This document shows positions 17,178 through 27,000 of a stretch of 64,000 bases of DNA, piece after piece (positions within the stretch are counted from its first letter, which is position 1; each line of letters starts with the position of its first letter). Under the pieces are notes generated by a model that was not told the DNA's origin, ran no database searches, and was given only the letters and a program-made list of their open reading frames with translations. The stretch lies in contig JABCZJ010000005.1 of assembly GCA_013289715.1 (NCBI GenBank), forward strand, positions 124,001-188,000, given 5' to 3'. This stretch comes from Acidobacteriota bacterium. GTDB lineage: Bacteria; Acidobacteriota; Terriglobia; Acidiferrales; UBA7541. The position numbers were made by a program, and so were the translations under genes.

Positions 17178-18562
17178 TGGTTGAAAAATCTGAATTACTA
17201 AAGGTGCCGGCGTTTGCAAATTTGCCTGATGAGCAGATCACCTGGTTCATCAGCCAGGTGAAGGAAATAAATATCAAAGCGGGCGATATGGTTTTCCGGC
17301 AGGATGATCCGGCGGACGCGATGTTTGTATTTCTCGAGGGACAGTTTCAGGTGCGCGGCGAATTGGGTGGCGAAACTGTGGTAATTCCGATCAACCCGGG
17401 TGACGTGACCGGCGTGCTGCCTTTTTCGAGAATGAAGCAATTTACGGTGGGCGGTAAAGCGATTACCGATTGTCGAGTCTTGCGATTTCCGGCAGCGCAG
17501 TTTCCCGAGCTGGTTCAGAAAATGCCTGAATTGACCCAGCGGCTGGTTGGCCTGATGTCGGATCGCATTCGCGAAACGACGCGGCGGGAGCAACAGCGCG
17601 ACCGGCTGGCTTCTTTGGGGAAGCTTTCCGCCGGGCTCGCGCATGAACTCAACAATCCAGCTTCCGCAGCGAAGCGCGCCGCGAGCCAGTTGCGCGTTGT
17701 CCTGAAGAAAATTCGCGACGCGAGCCATGAGCTCGGCAGCCGCGACCTCACGGCGGCGCAGAAAGCGGAAATCGAGAAACTGGAAACGGCATTCGTGCAA
17801 AGCGACGCCGTTCCGCCGGATGCGCTGGCCATGAGCGATCTGGAAGAGCAAATCGATTCGTTGTTGCGCAGTCATGGTCAGAACGACTTGTGGCAAATGG
17901 CGGCGGACCTGGCGCGAAGGAACGTCAAGCCGGAGGCGCTGGAATCTTTATTCGCTATTCTGGATGCGGACACAGCGCGAGCGGCTCTGGTGCGGATCGC
18001 AGCGTCCGTGGAGGTCGCGACACTTCTGAACGAGATCGAGAGCGGCACGTCGCGCATTTCAGATCTGGTCGGTGCGATCAAAGAATACACATACATGGAT
18101 CAGACGCCGCTGCAAAACGTGGACATCGTGAAAAGTCTGGAAACAACGCTTACCATTCTGAATCACAAGCTCAAACAAGGAGTTGTGGTGGAGCGCGATT
18201 ACCAGAAAATTCCGCTTCTGGTAAATTCCTTTGGCAGCGAGCTGAATCAGGTTTGGACCAACATCATAGACAACGCGATTGACGCCATGGGCGGCGAGGG
18301 CAAGCTTCAAGTGAAAACGTTTCGCGACGAAAATTGTGTCGTCGTCGAGATCACCGACAATGGCCCGGGAATTTCACCCGAAGTAAAGGCGCACATGTTC
18401 GATCCTTTCTTCACGACCAAGGGAGTGGGGCAAGGGACTGGGCTGGGCCTGGACACGGTGCAGAGAATTGTGAAAAAGCACCAGGGTAATATTCAGGTCA
18501 ACTCGAAGCCCGGTGAGACGCGCTTTCAGGTTTGGCTCCCGCTAGCAGCAGCCGCGGCTTAG
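17177..18562 (+). CDS. Sensor histidine kinase with N-terminal cyclic-nucleotide-binding domain
   Basis: The 461-residue product lacks TM segments and is cytoplasmic. Residues 8-130 form a Crp-like cNMP-binding beta-barrel (GDMVFRQDDPADAMFVFLEG, INPGDVTGVLPF). The H box is LSAGLAHELNNP with H156. An unusual helical insert of about 100 residues (about 170-270) separates it from the second dimerisation helix (RISDLVGAIKEYTYMD). The ATPase domain has the N box (NIIDNAIDAMGG), G1 (DNGPGIS), F box (FDPFFTTK) and G2 (GQGTGLGLDTV). It overlaps the response-regulator-reductase gene by one base and is its probable phosphodonor. The ligand of the cNMP domain (cyclic nucleotide or other) is unknown. Confidence 0.92.
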   Translation: MVEKSELLKVPAFANLPDEQITWFISQVKEINIKAGDMVFRQDDPADAMFVFLEGQFQVRGELGGETVVIPINPGDVTGVLPFSRMKQFTVGGKAITDCRVLRFPAAQFPELVQKMPELTQRLVGLMSDRIRETTRREQQRDRLASLGKLSAGLAHELNNPASAAKRAASQLRVVLKKIRDASHELGSRDLTAAQKAEIEKLETAFVQSDAVPPDALAMSDLEEQIDSLLRSHGQNDLWQMAADLARRNVKPEALESLFAILDADTARAALVRIAASVEVATLLNEIESGTSRISDLVGAIKEYTYMDQTPLQNVDIVKSLETTLTILNHKLKQGVVVERDYQKIPLLVNSFGSELNQVWTNIIDNAIDAMGGEGKLQVKTFRDENCVVVEITDNGPGISPEVKAHMFDPFFTTKGVGQGTGLGLDTVQRIVKKHQGNIQVNSKPGETRFQVWLPLAAAAA

Positions 18563-18567
18563 CACCG

Positions 18568-19893
18568 CTAATCAATTCCGAGACGATGTTGCATTTCCTC
18601 GAGCGTGAATCCTTTGGTCTCCGGGTAGAAGAACATGACGATGAAAAATTGCAGGACCATCATCGCCGCAAAAAATACGAACGGATAAGCGCCGGAGGCT
18701 TTCGCAACGACGGGAAACAGCGCGGAAATAATCGCATTCATGATCCAGTGCGAAGAGCTTCCCAGGCCCTGACCCTTGGATCGCACAGTGTTGGGGAAGA
18801 TTTCGCCGATGTAGACCCATATAACCGCGCCGAGCGGAGCGAAAAAGAAGATGTATCCCACCAAGATCCACACGAGCCAGTCTTGATTGCGCTGCGTGAA
18901 AAAAATCATAGCCACGCCTGATAGACAGAGCGCCGTTCCTGCCGAACCGACCAGCAACAGAGTTTTGCGGCCGAGCTTGTCAATCAAGGTCATGGCCAGC
19001 AGCGTGGCGAACAGATTCATTGCGCCGATGGCGACGGCCTGCAAATCACCGGACAGCTTGCTGAATCCCGCGGCCATAAAAATGGAAGGCAAGTAGTAAA
19101 GGATTGCGTTGATTCCCGCCAGTTGGTTGAACACTCCGGTAGCGATCGCCACAAAGATAGGGTAACGAAATTTGCGCTGGAACAGCGGCTCATCGCCTTG
19201 CGTTCTCTCCAAGTGAATGGAGTCGACGATTTCTTTGAGTTCCGTTTCATAATCCGAGGAGCGCAGAAGTGCTAACACGCTGCGTGCTTCTTCGCTGCGA
19301 TGCTGCGTGGCCAGCCAGCGAGGGCTTTGCGGAATCCCGAACAGCATCACAAGAAATAACAGTGCTGGAGCCGCGGCGACGCCCAATTGCCACCGCCATT
19401 CGAGCGCACCCATCCCAAGCCTCGCGATGCAGTAGTTCGAAAAATACGCCAGCAGAATTCCCAGGACTACGTTGATCTGAAACATGCCCACGAGCCGTCC
19501 GCGCAAGGTCGCGGGAGCCAACTCTGCGATATACACCGGAGCAAGGACGGAGGAACCACCGATGCCCAGTCCGCCGATGAAACGGAAAATCACGAGCGCA
19601 GGCCAATTCCAGGCGAAGGCGCAGCCGAGGGAAGAAACGATGTACAACAACGCCATCAGGCGCAGGGCATTCCTTCCTCCCAGGCGCTGCCCGATGATGC
19701 CCGCGCTGAGCGCGCCGGCGACAGTGCCCCACAGCGCAATTGAAACCGTAATTCCCAGTGACCAGTCGGAGAGATTGAAAACCTGTTGTAGCGAGTGCGT
19801 GGTGCCGGCGATGACCGCGGTGTCGAACCCAAACAGCAACCCGCCGAGCGCGCCGACGATGCTGGCCTTGAGCAGATAGGAATTCAGTTTCAT
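18568..19893 (-). CDS. Sugar porter family MFS transporter
   Basis: The 441-residue product starts at ATG 19893, which has AGGA upstream; a start at 19911 would cover this site. Twelve TM segments are evident, with sugar-porter signatures: GGLLFGFDTAVIAG in TM1, RFIGGLGIGGSSVLAPVYIAE with the following ATLRGRLVG, the central PQSPRWLATQ, QLAGINAILYYLP in TM7 and C-terminal PETKGFTLEEM. It imports a monosaccharide, probably by proton symport. It is the last gene of the minus-strand lacI - fucP-like - ROK - porter group and is convergent with the histidine kinase, five bases apart. Confidence 0.92.
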   Translation of the reverse strand: MKLNSYLLKASIVGALGGLLFGFDTAVIAGTTHSLQQVFNLSDWSLGITVSIALWGTVAGALSAGIIGQRLGGRNALRLMALLYIVSSLGCAFAWNWPALVIFRFIGGLGIGGSSVLAPVYIAELAPATLRGRLVGMFQINVVLGILLAYFSNYCIARLGMGALEWRWQLGVAAAPALLFLVMLFGIPQSPRWLATQHRSEEARSVLALLRSSDYETELKEIVDSIHLERTQGDEPLFQRKFRYPIFVAIATGVFNQLAGINAILYYLPSIFMAAGFSKLSGDLQAVAIGAMNLFATLLAMTLIDKLGRKTLLLVGSAGTALCLSGVAMIFFTQRNQDWLVWILVGYIFFFAPLGAVIWVYIGEIFPNTVRSKGQGLGSSSHWIMNAIISALFPVVAKASGAYPFVFFAAMMVLQFFIVMFFYPETKGFTLEEMQHRLGID

Positions 19894-19959
19894 GCAGTTT
19901 CCTGGCAACATGCCGCAACCGCGCGGAGCTGCTGCGCGGCAACAATTGGAGTGCCCAGG

Positions 19960-20979
19960 CTATGCGCCATTCCGAGCCACCGTGAATGGCAGTATGCACG
20001 CGCCGAGAAGTCCTGCCTCAGGACCCAACTCCGTCAGCGTGACGTATGTTTTCGCTGCGGTTCCGCGAGCGGCGTCGGACTTCTCCGGGTCCGTCATGCG
20101 GAATACGTAGCTGCGATAGCGCAATTCCCCGAAGAGTGCCGGAGAAAACAGATTCCAAGAACTCGATAAGCCTCCACCCACAACATAGAGGGGCAAGTTC
20201 AGCGTGTTGACGAGCGCTGCGAGTCCCCTGCCCAGCGCAAGGCCCACTTCGTCGAAAATTGTCTGCGCATCACGGTCGCCCGCGCTGGCGAGCCCGGCAA
20301 CATCACGAGGCGTGAACTCCGGGTTGCTCTTTTCGAGCGCTGCCAACGCCGGCGATTTTCCAGCTGCGATCATTTCCTTGGCGCGGCGCCGCACTCCCGT
20401 GGCTGACGCGAGTGGTTCGAGACAGCCTCGGGCGCCGCACCCGCACGCGACGCCGTCCGGCCAGATATTAATGTGGCCCACCTCACCCGCCATTCCGTTC
20501 AATCCGTCCCAGATTTTTCCGTGAAAGATAATTCCGCCGCCAACTCCTGTGCCGAGCGTCAGGAAACACAAGGTGTCGATCCCAAGAGTCTTCCCTTTGC
20601 CGGCAACGCACTCCGCCAAGGCTGCCACGTTCGCGTCATTCTCCACTACGACGGGCGTGCCCACGCTTTGCTCGACGGCCGCGCGCAATTCCAAACCGTC
20701 GAAGCCTGGGAGATTGGGCAGATTTCGCAGGCGGCCTTCGGGCAGTTCGATCGGGCCCGGCGAGCCGATGGCGATACCTTTTAGCGCGAGCTTCGAAGAG
20801 TAGCGATCGAGAAGTTTACGAATTCCTGCGCACATATCCGCGACCACGGCATCTCTGCCGGCCTGCAGCCGCGTGGGCATCTGGATCGTTTCCAGAAATC
20901 CAGCCGCGGGTGTGTAGGCCGCCAGCCGCAGATTCGTGCCTCCGAAATCAATTCCGATCGAGAACGAATCTGAGGTCAT
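19960..20979 (-). CDS. ROK-family sugar kinase, glucokinase-like
   Basis: The 339-residue product begins with the ATP-binding phosphate-1 motif (IGIDFGGTNLRLA). It has the ROK substrate signature (ENDANVAALAE), phosphate-2 (LTLGTGVGGGII) and the zinc-binding ROK motif GHINI...CGCGARGCLEPLAS. These mark a sugar kinase of the glucokinase/fructokinase/N-acetylsugar kinase group rather than a ROK repressor, because the N-terminal HTH is missing. It would phosphorylate the sugar taken up by the two adjacent transporters. The exact hexose cannot be read from sequence. Confidence 0.92.
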   Translation of the reverse strand: MTSDSFSIGIDFGGTNLRLAAYTPAAGFLETIQMPTRLQAGRDAVVADMCAGIRKLLDRYSSKLALKGIAIGSPGPIELPEGRLRNLPNLPGFDGLELRAAVEQSVGTPVVVENDANVAALAECVAGKGKTLGIDTLCFLTLGTGVGGGIIFHGKIWDGLNGMAGEVGHINIWPDGVACGCGARGCLEPLASATGVRRRAKEMIAAGKSPALAALEKSNPEFTPRDVAGLASAGDRDAQTIFDEVGLALGRGLAALVNTLNLPLYVVGGGLSSSWNLFSPALFGELRYRSYVFRMTDPEKSDAARGTAAKTYVTLTELGPEAGLLGACILPFTVARNGA

Positions 20980-21174
20980 GGCGGTGGAGGCTGCTCCGTT
21001 CGTCGCGAACTACTTTGGATCCGGGCGTTCCGCATCGTGTGACGCCCGCCAGAGCAATGCGATTGCGGCGCGACGGCAAGCAATGTACACGAATTGCGAA
21101 GCGAGGGAATAGGAATTCCAGTGGAGCAGCGTCGCGGGCGAACGAAGTTTTCGATTCGCGCGGCGTGTATTTGA

Positions 21175-22470
21175 TCAAGAATGCGCAGGCGCCCCACTGT
21201 GCGGCTTATTACTCTTGAACGCAAAAGACGCGATATATAGGTAGCACAGCGCGGGCAGGATGAAAGCGTGATGGATGCCGATGCGGTCCGCGAGCACGCC
21301 CTGCAGCTCGGGAATGATCGCGCCACCCACGATGGCGCAGACCAGCACCGCCGAGCCTTTACCCGTCAGCGGGCCGAGGCCCTCGATCGAAAGCGTGAAA
21401 ATGCTGGGGAACATCGTCGAATTGAAGAATCCAACCAACAGGATGCTCCACATGGCCAGGTGCCCGAAGCTCAGCATCGAAATAGTGACTAACAGAAACG
21501 CCGTAAGAGCGGACAAGCCCAGCACCGTGCCAGTGCGCACTTTTTGCAGCACCGCCGAGCCGATGAACCGGCCGATCATCGCACCGCCCCAGTAAAGCGA
21601 AACGAATTTCGCGGCGAGCTGGATCGAAATGTTTCCAACGTTCGGCTGGCTCATGTAGTTAACCAGCATGCTTCCGATTGCGACTTCCGCGCCCACGTAG
21701 ACGAAAATTCCAATCGCGCCCATTACTAATCGCGGATATTTCCAAATCGAGTCGTGAATTTTCCCGTGGGGTTCGACCGCGGTGATGACTGGCAGTTTAA
21801 AGTTCGCAATAACCAGGCCGAGCACCAAAAGCGCGATCGCCAGGCCGACGTAGGGCAGTTTCACGGAAGACGCCTGCTGGAGACGATAGGCTTGCAGCTG
21901 ATCCGTAGACATTCCACGAACCACATCCATAGCGACGGGCGCTCCGCTCAGAATCAGGAGGCTGCCAAACCAAGGAGCCAGCGTGGTGCCGAGGGAGTTG
22001 AAGGCTTGCGTCAAATTCAGGCGGCTCGAAGCGGTTCGCTCGGGACCCAACACAGCGACGTAGGGATTCGCGGAGACCTGCAGGAGCGTAATGCCCGCCG
22101 CAAGAATGATTAAGGCCGCGAGAAACAGCGCAAAGGAAGGAGCACTCGCTGCGGGTACGAAAAGCAGCGCGCCCAATCCCATCGTCAAAAGGCCGCCCAC
22201 CATCGCTTTCTTATACCCGATCCACTCGATCAATTTCCCGGACGGAAATGCAAAAACAAAGTACGCACCGAAAAAGCTGAACTGGATGAGCATCGCTTTC
22301 GCGTAACTCAGATCGAAGATGGCCTTCAGGTGAGGAATCAAAATATCGTTCAAGCATGTGAGAAAACCCCACATGAAAAAGAGGGTGGTGACCATCGCCA
22401 TGGCCGGCTTGTCTGTGGTAGCGGGCACGGCGGCTGCGGCAGGGGAGACGTTCGAATTGGCTATGGGCAT
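21175..22470 (-). CDS. FHS-family sugar MFS transporter (FucP/GluP-like)
   Basis: The 431-residue product has twelve TM segments. The first carries FFMWGFLTCLNDILIPHLK and the second FFGAYFVFAFPSGKLIEWIGYKK, which together define the fucose/glucose-galactose FHS branch (FucP, GluP). Further motifs are LLQVSANPYVAVLGP and SRLNLTQAFNSLGTTLAPWFG. It is a proton-linked monosaccharide importer. It lies 45 bases after the lacI gene and before the ROK kinase on the same strand, consistent with an operon. Substrate could be fucose, glucose/galactose or mannose. Confidence 0.92.
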   Translation of the reverse strand: MPIANSNVSPAAAAVPATTDKPAMAMVTTLFFMWGFLTCLNDILIPHLKAIFDLSYAKAMLIQFSFFGAYFVFAFPSGKLIEWIGYKKAMVGGLLTMGLGALLFVPAASAPSFALFLAALIILAAGITLLQVSANPYVAVLGPERTASSRLNLTQAFNSLGTTLAPWFGSLLILSGAPVAMDVVRGMSTDQLQAYRLQQASSVKLPYVGLAIALLVLGLVIANFKLPVITAVEPHGKIHDSIWKYPRLVMGAIGIFVYVGAEVAIGSMLVNYMSQPNVGNISIQLAAKFVSLYWGGAMIGRFIGSAVLQKVRTGTVLGLSALTAFLLVTISMLSFGHLAMWSILLVGFFNSTMFPSIFTLSIEGLGPLTGKGSAVLVCAIVGGAIIPELQGVLADRIGIHHAFILPALCYLYIASFAFKSNKPHSGAPAHS

Positions 22471-22515
22471 TGAATCGGGGCTCTCCCGTGATTCCGTTTG
22501 TACTGGTTGCTCACG

Positions 22516-23601
22516 CTAGTTCGCGTTTTGCACTTCTTTGTCGCACGGTAACAATTGCATGGACGCCTTGCCTGTTGATTTGCGCACCACAAATTCAGGT
22601 TCAATCAATATTTCCGCTACGTAATCTTCGTTGTTCTTGATCTGGTTGAGTACCGACCGCGCGGCGATCTCGCCCATTTTCAAAAGAGGCTGCCGGACAG
22701 TCGTCAGGGGCGGGTTGCTGTAAGGAGCCATCTTGATGTCATCAAAACCAACGACGGAAATAGCGTTCGGGACGTGCAGGCCCGCTTCTTGGAAAGCGCT
22801 GATGGCGCCCAACGCGGAATTGTCGTTAAAAGCGAATAGCGCGCTGAATGGCATTTTGCGGTTGCAGAGAAACGCCTTGGTCGCGGGATATGCAACTTCC
22901 GGGGTGGACAAGTCGCCTTCCAAATGGATGGTGAGCTCGGGCCGCACGGCGATACCGAGCTCTTGCGCGACGTGCAGGATGGCCTTCCAGCGATCGGTGG
23001 AATCCGAACTGTAGTGCGGCCCCTTCATGAAGGCAATTTCGCGATGGCCGAGTTCATACAGATGTTGCAGTGCCAGCTGCGCCGCGCGGCGATGATCGAG
23101 AAGAATATTGGTTACGCCTTCCAGCGGGCGGTGGCCCGCGATTGCAATTGTTGGCAACGACATCGATTCGCCGAGCAAGGTGTCCACGGAAATCAGGCCT
23201 TCGACTCCTCGTTGCAGAAGAATATGCGAATAGCTGTCGAGCAATTTTTTATCGTTGTGATGGGCGACCGTCAGAAAGAAAAAGCTGTGCTGCCGAAGAT
23301 AGCGTTCGATGCCACTGATGATTATCGCCGCGTAAGCGTCGCCCAGATCGCGAGTGATCACTCCGATGGTGTAAGTGCGCTGCACCCGCAGCGAGCGCGC
23401 CAAATAATTTGGACGGTAATTCAGTTCGCGCGCAGCGGCCAGAACGCGCTTCTTTGTGCGTTCCGGCACAGAGCGAGCAGCGGCGGAATTATTCAATACA
23501 GCTGAAACAGTACCGGGCGTTAGTCCTACATGCTCGGCTACTGCCTTCAGCGTGATAACGCGGATTTTTCGGCCGCCCTGGTTCTTGCCGCGACTTTCCA
23601 T
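22516..23601 (-). CDS. LacI-family transcriptional regulator
   Basis: The 361-residue product has the LacI HTH at residues 16-65 (TLKAVAEHVGLTPGTVSAVLN, hinge ELNYRPNYLARSLR) followed by a periplasmic-binding-protein-like effector domain (TIGVITRDLGDAY...; SVVGFDDIKMAPYSNPPLTTVRQP). It is the likely repressor of its own sugar-uptake operon and perhaps of the divergent TonB receptor gene. The inducer is presumably a sugar released by the locus's glycosidases. A candidate operator lies at 23702-23720 in the divergent intergenic region. Confidence 0.92.
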   Translation of the reverse strand: MESRGKNQGGRKIRVITLKAVAEHVGLTPGTVSAVLNNSAAARSVPERTKKRVLAAARELNYRPNYLARSLRVQRTYTIGVITRDLGDAYAAIIISGIERYLRQHSFFFLTVAHHNDKKLLDSYSHILLQRGVEGLISVDTLLGESMSLPTIAIAGHRPLEGVTNILLDHRRAAQLALQHLYELGHREIAFMKGPHYSSDSTDRWKAILHVAQELGIAVRPELTIHLEGDLSTPEVAYPATKAFLCNRKMPFSALFAFNDNSALGAISAFQEAGLHVPNAISVVGFDDIKMAPYSNPPLTTVRQPLLKMGEIAARSVLNQIKNNEDYVAEILIEPEFVVRKSTGKASMQLLPCDKEVQNAN

Positions 23602-24048
23602 GGGGCTGTCTCTTTAAAGATTTCCGACAGAAAAATAATCTGAACGGTTCGCGCGATCAATAGTCAGGACCTTCGCGCAGGAATGAAGGGCACGTCTGCC
23701 CTCGCAGCATAATACTGCGAAATGTAAAGCGAGTCATGGCTCATTTGTGTGTATTGACGAAAAGTCTTTAGAAAATCGTTATTTTTAGCTTGACAAGAAT
23801 AGGGTACTTGACGCTAAATGCTCCGCAGCTGGGTGGTATCGAAAAAATCGATGGGTTGTATCTAAAGAGCTTTTTGTTTCGGGTGGCTCTAGCGGTCGTA
23901 TGGGTGTGTCTTGGTGTGCGCAACTCGGTTGGACATCGTGGGGCGATCTCTAGCGTAATTTCCCGCTCGGGCACGTAGCGGTGTCACTAACTTTGTGGCG
24001 TAGGCCGGGTGGGCCTAACGCGCTTCTCTTGGGGGAGGAGAAAGATTT
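23602..24048. promoter_or_regulatory. Divergent control region, lacI / TonB receptor
   Basis: No gene is present in these 447 bases. They hold a candidate operator (23702-23720), a second dyad GAGTCATGGCTC (23731-23742), two possible plus-strand -35 boxes, TTGACG (23754-23759) and TTGACA (23790-23795, with a weak -10 GCTAAA 17 bases on), and the dyad ATCGA-AAAAA-TCGAT near 23838. Just before the receptor start is GGAGGAG (24034-24040). This is the natural site of sugar-responsive control for both transcripts. Confidence 0.5.
23702..23720. promoter_or_regulatory. Candidate LacI-type operator
   Basis: TCGCAGCATAATACTGCGA is a 19-bp dyad with perfect 6-bp arms (TCGCAG/CTGCGA). It lies about 100 bases upstream of lacI and about 330 bases before the TonB receptor gene. 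Its assignment to the adjacent LacI protein rests on position and symmetry only; it lacks the central CG typical of many LacI-family operators. Confidence 0.35.
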
Positions 24049-27000
24049 ATGAATCAGTCGCCGAATCGTCTTCTGTTTGTTCTCGCCGTGTGTTTCTCCA
24101 TTTGTCTTGCCGCCATGCTCTTGGGCTCGCCGTTAGCGGCGCAGACCACCTTCGGTTCCATTTCCGGATCTGTCGCGGATGCCTCCGGCTCCGCAGTCCC
24201 CGACGCTCAGGTTACATTGACAAGCACCGCCACGGCCGCGAAGCAGACCTATACTACCGGCGGAGACGGTCTCTATTCCTTCGTCAACTTAAACCCAGGG
24301 GAATATCGTCTTGATGTCGAGAAGGCTGGCTTCAAGCACTACAAGCGCGAATCGGTAGTCGTGCAGGTGGCGCAGGCTATCCGCATTGACGCCATTATGG
24401 AGGTTGGGGCCATCAGCCAGACGGTGGAAGTCACAGCGGAAACTCCGCTGCTGCAGCCCACCGATACGTCGCTGGGCCAGGTCGTTGACGAGCGCAAGAC
24501 CAACGAGATTCCTCTCAATGGCCGCAACGTTTTTAACCTCATTACTCTGTCTCCGGCCGCCATCGCGCAGGGCGGTTCTGGCGGGTCCCAGGTTGGCCCG
24601 AATCCGTTCAGCTGGGGCAACTACCAAGTAGGCGGTTCTTTTGGCAACGAGAGCGCCGAGTACATTGATGGCGAGCCAATCAACATCGGCTACATCAACC
24701 TACCGGTACTGATTCCCGACCAGGACGCCATCTCGGAATTTAAGGTACAGTACAACAACCTCGGGCCGGAATGGGGCAAGTTCGCCGGCGGCGTCGTCAA
24801 CCTCAGCACGAAGGGCGGGACGAACGAGTATCACGGTGAAGCGTACGAGTATCTTCGCAATAAGGTTCTCAATGCACGGCCATTTTTCGACACTGCGAAT
24901 CCTCCGTACGTGCAGAACCAGTTCGGCGGCACGTTTGGCGGCCCAGTTATCAAGGATAAGACGTTCTTCTTCTTCGCCTATGACGGGTACCGCCAGCGCG
25001 CGTCCACGGTATTCACTACGACGGTGCCCACTGTTGCGGAGAGAGGCGGCGTGTTCCCTGCGGACGTTCCCATTTTCGATCCGCTCAGCGTTAGCGCAGC
25101 GTGCCTTGCACCTGGGGGCAACACTAAAGCAAATTGCGGCCGCACACAGTTTCCTAACAACACAATTACAAACATTAGCCCGGCTGCATTGGAAGAACTG
25201 AAGTTCATTGCGATGCCGACGAACAGCAACGAGAACAGTAACTTCACTGCCGCTGCGGCCTCGGGCGGGAATGCCAATCAATATGTGGGCCGTGTGGATC
25301 AGAACCTTACCTCCACGCAGCACATTTTTGCCCGCTACAACTTCTGGAACCTGCTGGATCTGCCGACGGACCCATTCAAGACGGGATTGTGCGCTGACAA
25401 ATGCGCGGAAACTTATCAGACGAACGCGCTCGCCATAAACTATAGCTATTCCATCCGGCCGGACTTGATTCTGAACCTCAATGGTAGCGGCAGCCGGTTC
25501 CATTACGCACGTACGCCGTCAAACTCGAATTTTGATTTGACTCAGTTCGGCTGGCCCGCGGCTTACAATGCCGAAATTCCCGCCGCTGGCCGGTCGCCGT
25601 TTACCCCCTGCTTCACTCCGCAGGACCCAAGCATCACTTGTTCGCAAGGTCAGAGCTTCATCACCGATCACGACACGCAGGTCGCCTTCTCGCCGAGCCT
25701 TACTTGGATCAAGGGGAAACACACCTGGGTGTTCGGCGGCCAGCTCATAGAAACCTACGACAACTACGCCCAGACGAACATCGCCAGCGGCGCCTTCGCT
25801 TTTAATGGCAGCTGGACGGCTGACAATGCAGTCAGTCCAACGCCGAACACTGGTATTTCTTTCGCCGATTTCCTGCTGGGATACGGCCTGAACGCATCAA
25901 GCGTGTTCAACCACAATTACGGTGAAGCGCAAATCCCGGCGCTGGTGGCGCAAAAGGAGACGTATCGGGGCTTTTACTTTGGAGATACGTGGAGAGCCAC
26001 ATCGAAGCTGACGATCAACTACGGCCTGCGCTACGATTTGCCGGGAAATTTCTCGGAGCGTCATAACCTTTCCAGCTATTGGGATCCGTCAGCGGTGAAC
26101 CGCACGGTTACCGGCTGTGGCGTATTTACCTCTGGGCTTACGGCGGGGCAAGGGATTCCTGGCAGCCCGTGCCCGGGCGATATTTTCTTCGTTGGCACCG
26201 GCATTAACCCCGGGCGGACCGCTGTACCTCTGTACAAGAAGGAATTTATGCCGCGCTTGGGGGTTGCTTATAGCTGGGACCAGAAGACCGTCATCCGCGC
26301 GGGTTACGGTATCTTCTTCATCCCGAACTGGGGATACTTCAACATGAACCCCAGCAATGACCCGCTCAACTTGGCCACGACTCTGTGGGTCGCCACCACA
26401 AACAGCGGGCTTTCTCCCAGTAGCTCGCTGACACAGTCGGGCTGCACGTTCGCCGGAGCCCCGGCGGCCCTTGCTTGCACGTCCAACGGCCCGTTCGGTC
26501 CGAATGTCAATACTCCGCTTCCCAGGAATGGCAATATTTCGCAGTTTGACGCCGGTGGAAATCCCTTTGAAGCTCCCTACAGAGCCTATTCTCCGGGGTA
26601 TGTGCAGCAGTTCAACGTGGACCTCCAGAGAGAATTGCCATGGGGCTTTTTCGTTGATGCCGCGTACGCCGGCTCCCGAGGCGTCCATTTGGCGAGTTCA
26701 AATAACGTTTCAATCAACAATCTTCCCGATTCGTTTTATGCCCAAGCTCAGGCACAGGCGAATGCGGGCCAGCCGGTCTCTATTATTCAGCCGATTCCGA
26801 ACCCATTCCAGGGGATTACCACTGTGAGCGGGTTAAATCCGTCGTCGGGCCTTCCGATTCCCGCGGGTCAATTGGACCGTCCCTACCCCGAATATAGCGG
26901 TTTGTCCCTTGTCGGCGATGGCTGCTGCGGCAGCAACTATAATTCGTTCCAACTCACTGTCACGAAACGGTTCAAAGATGGCGGCAGCTTCCTGGCTGCG

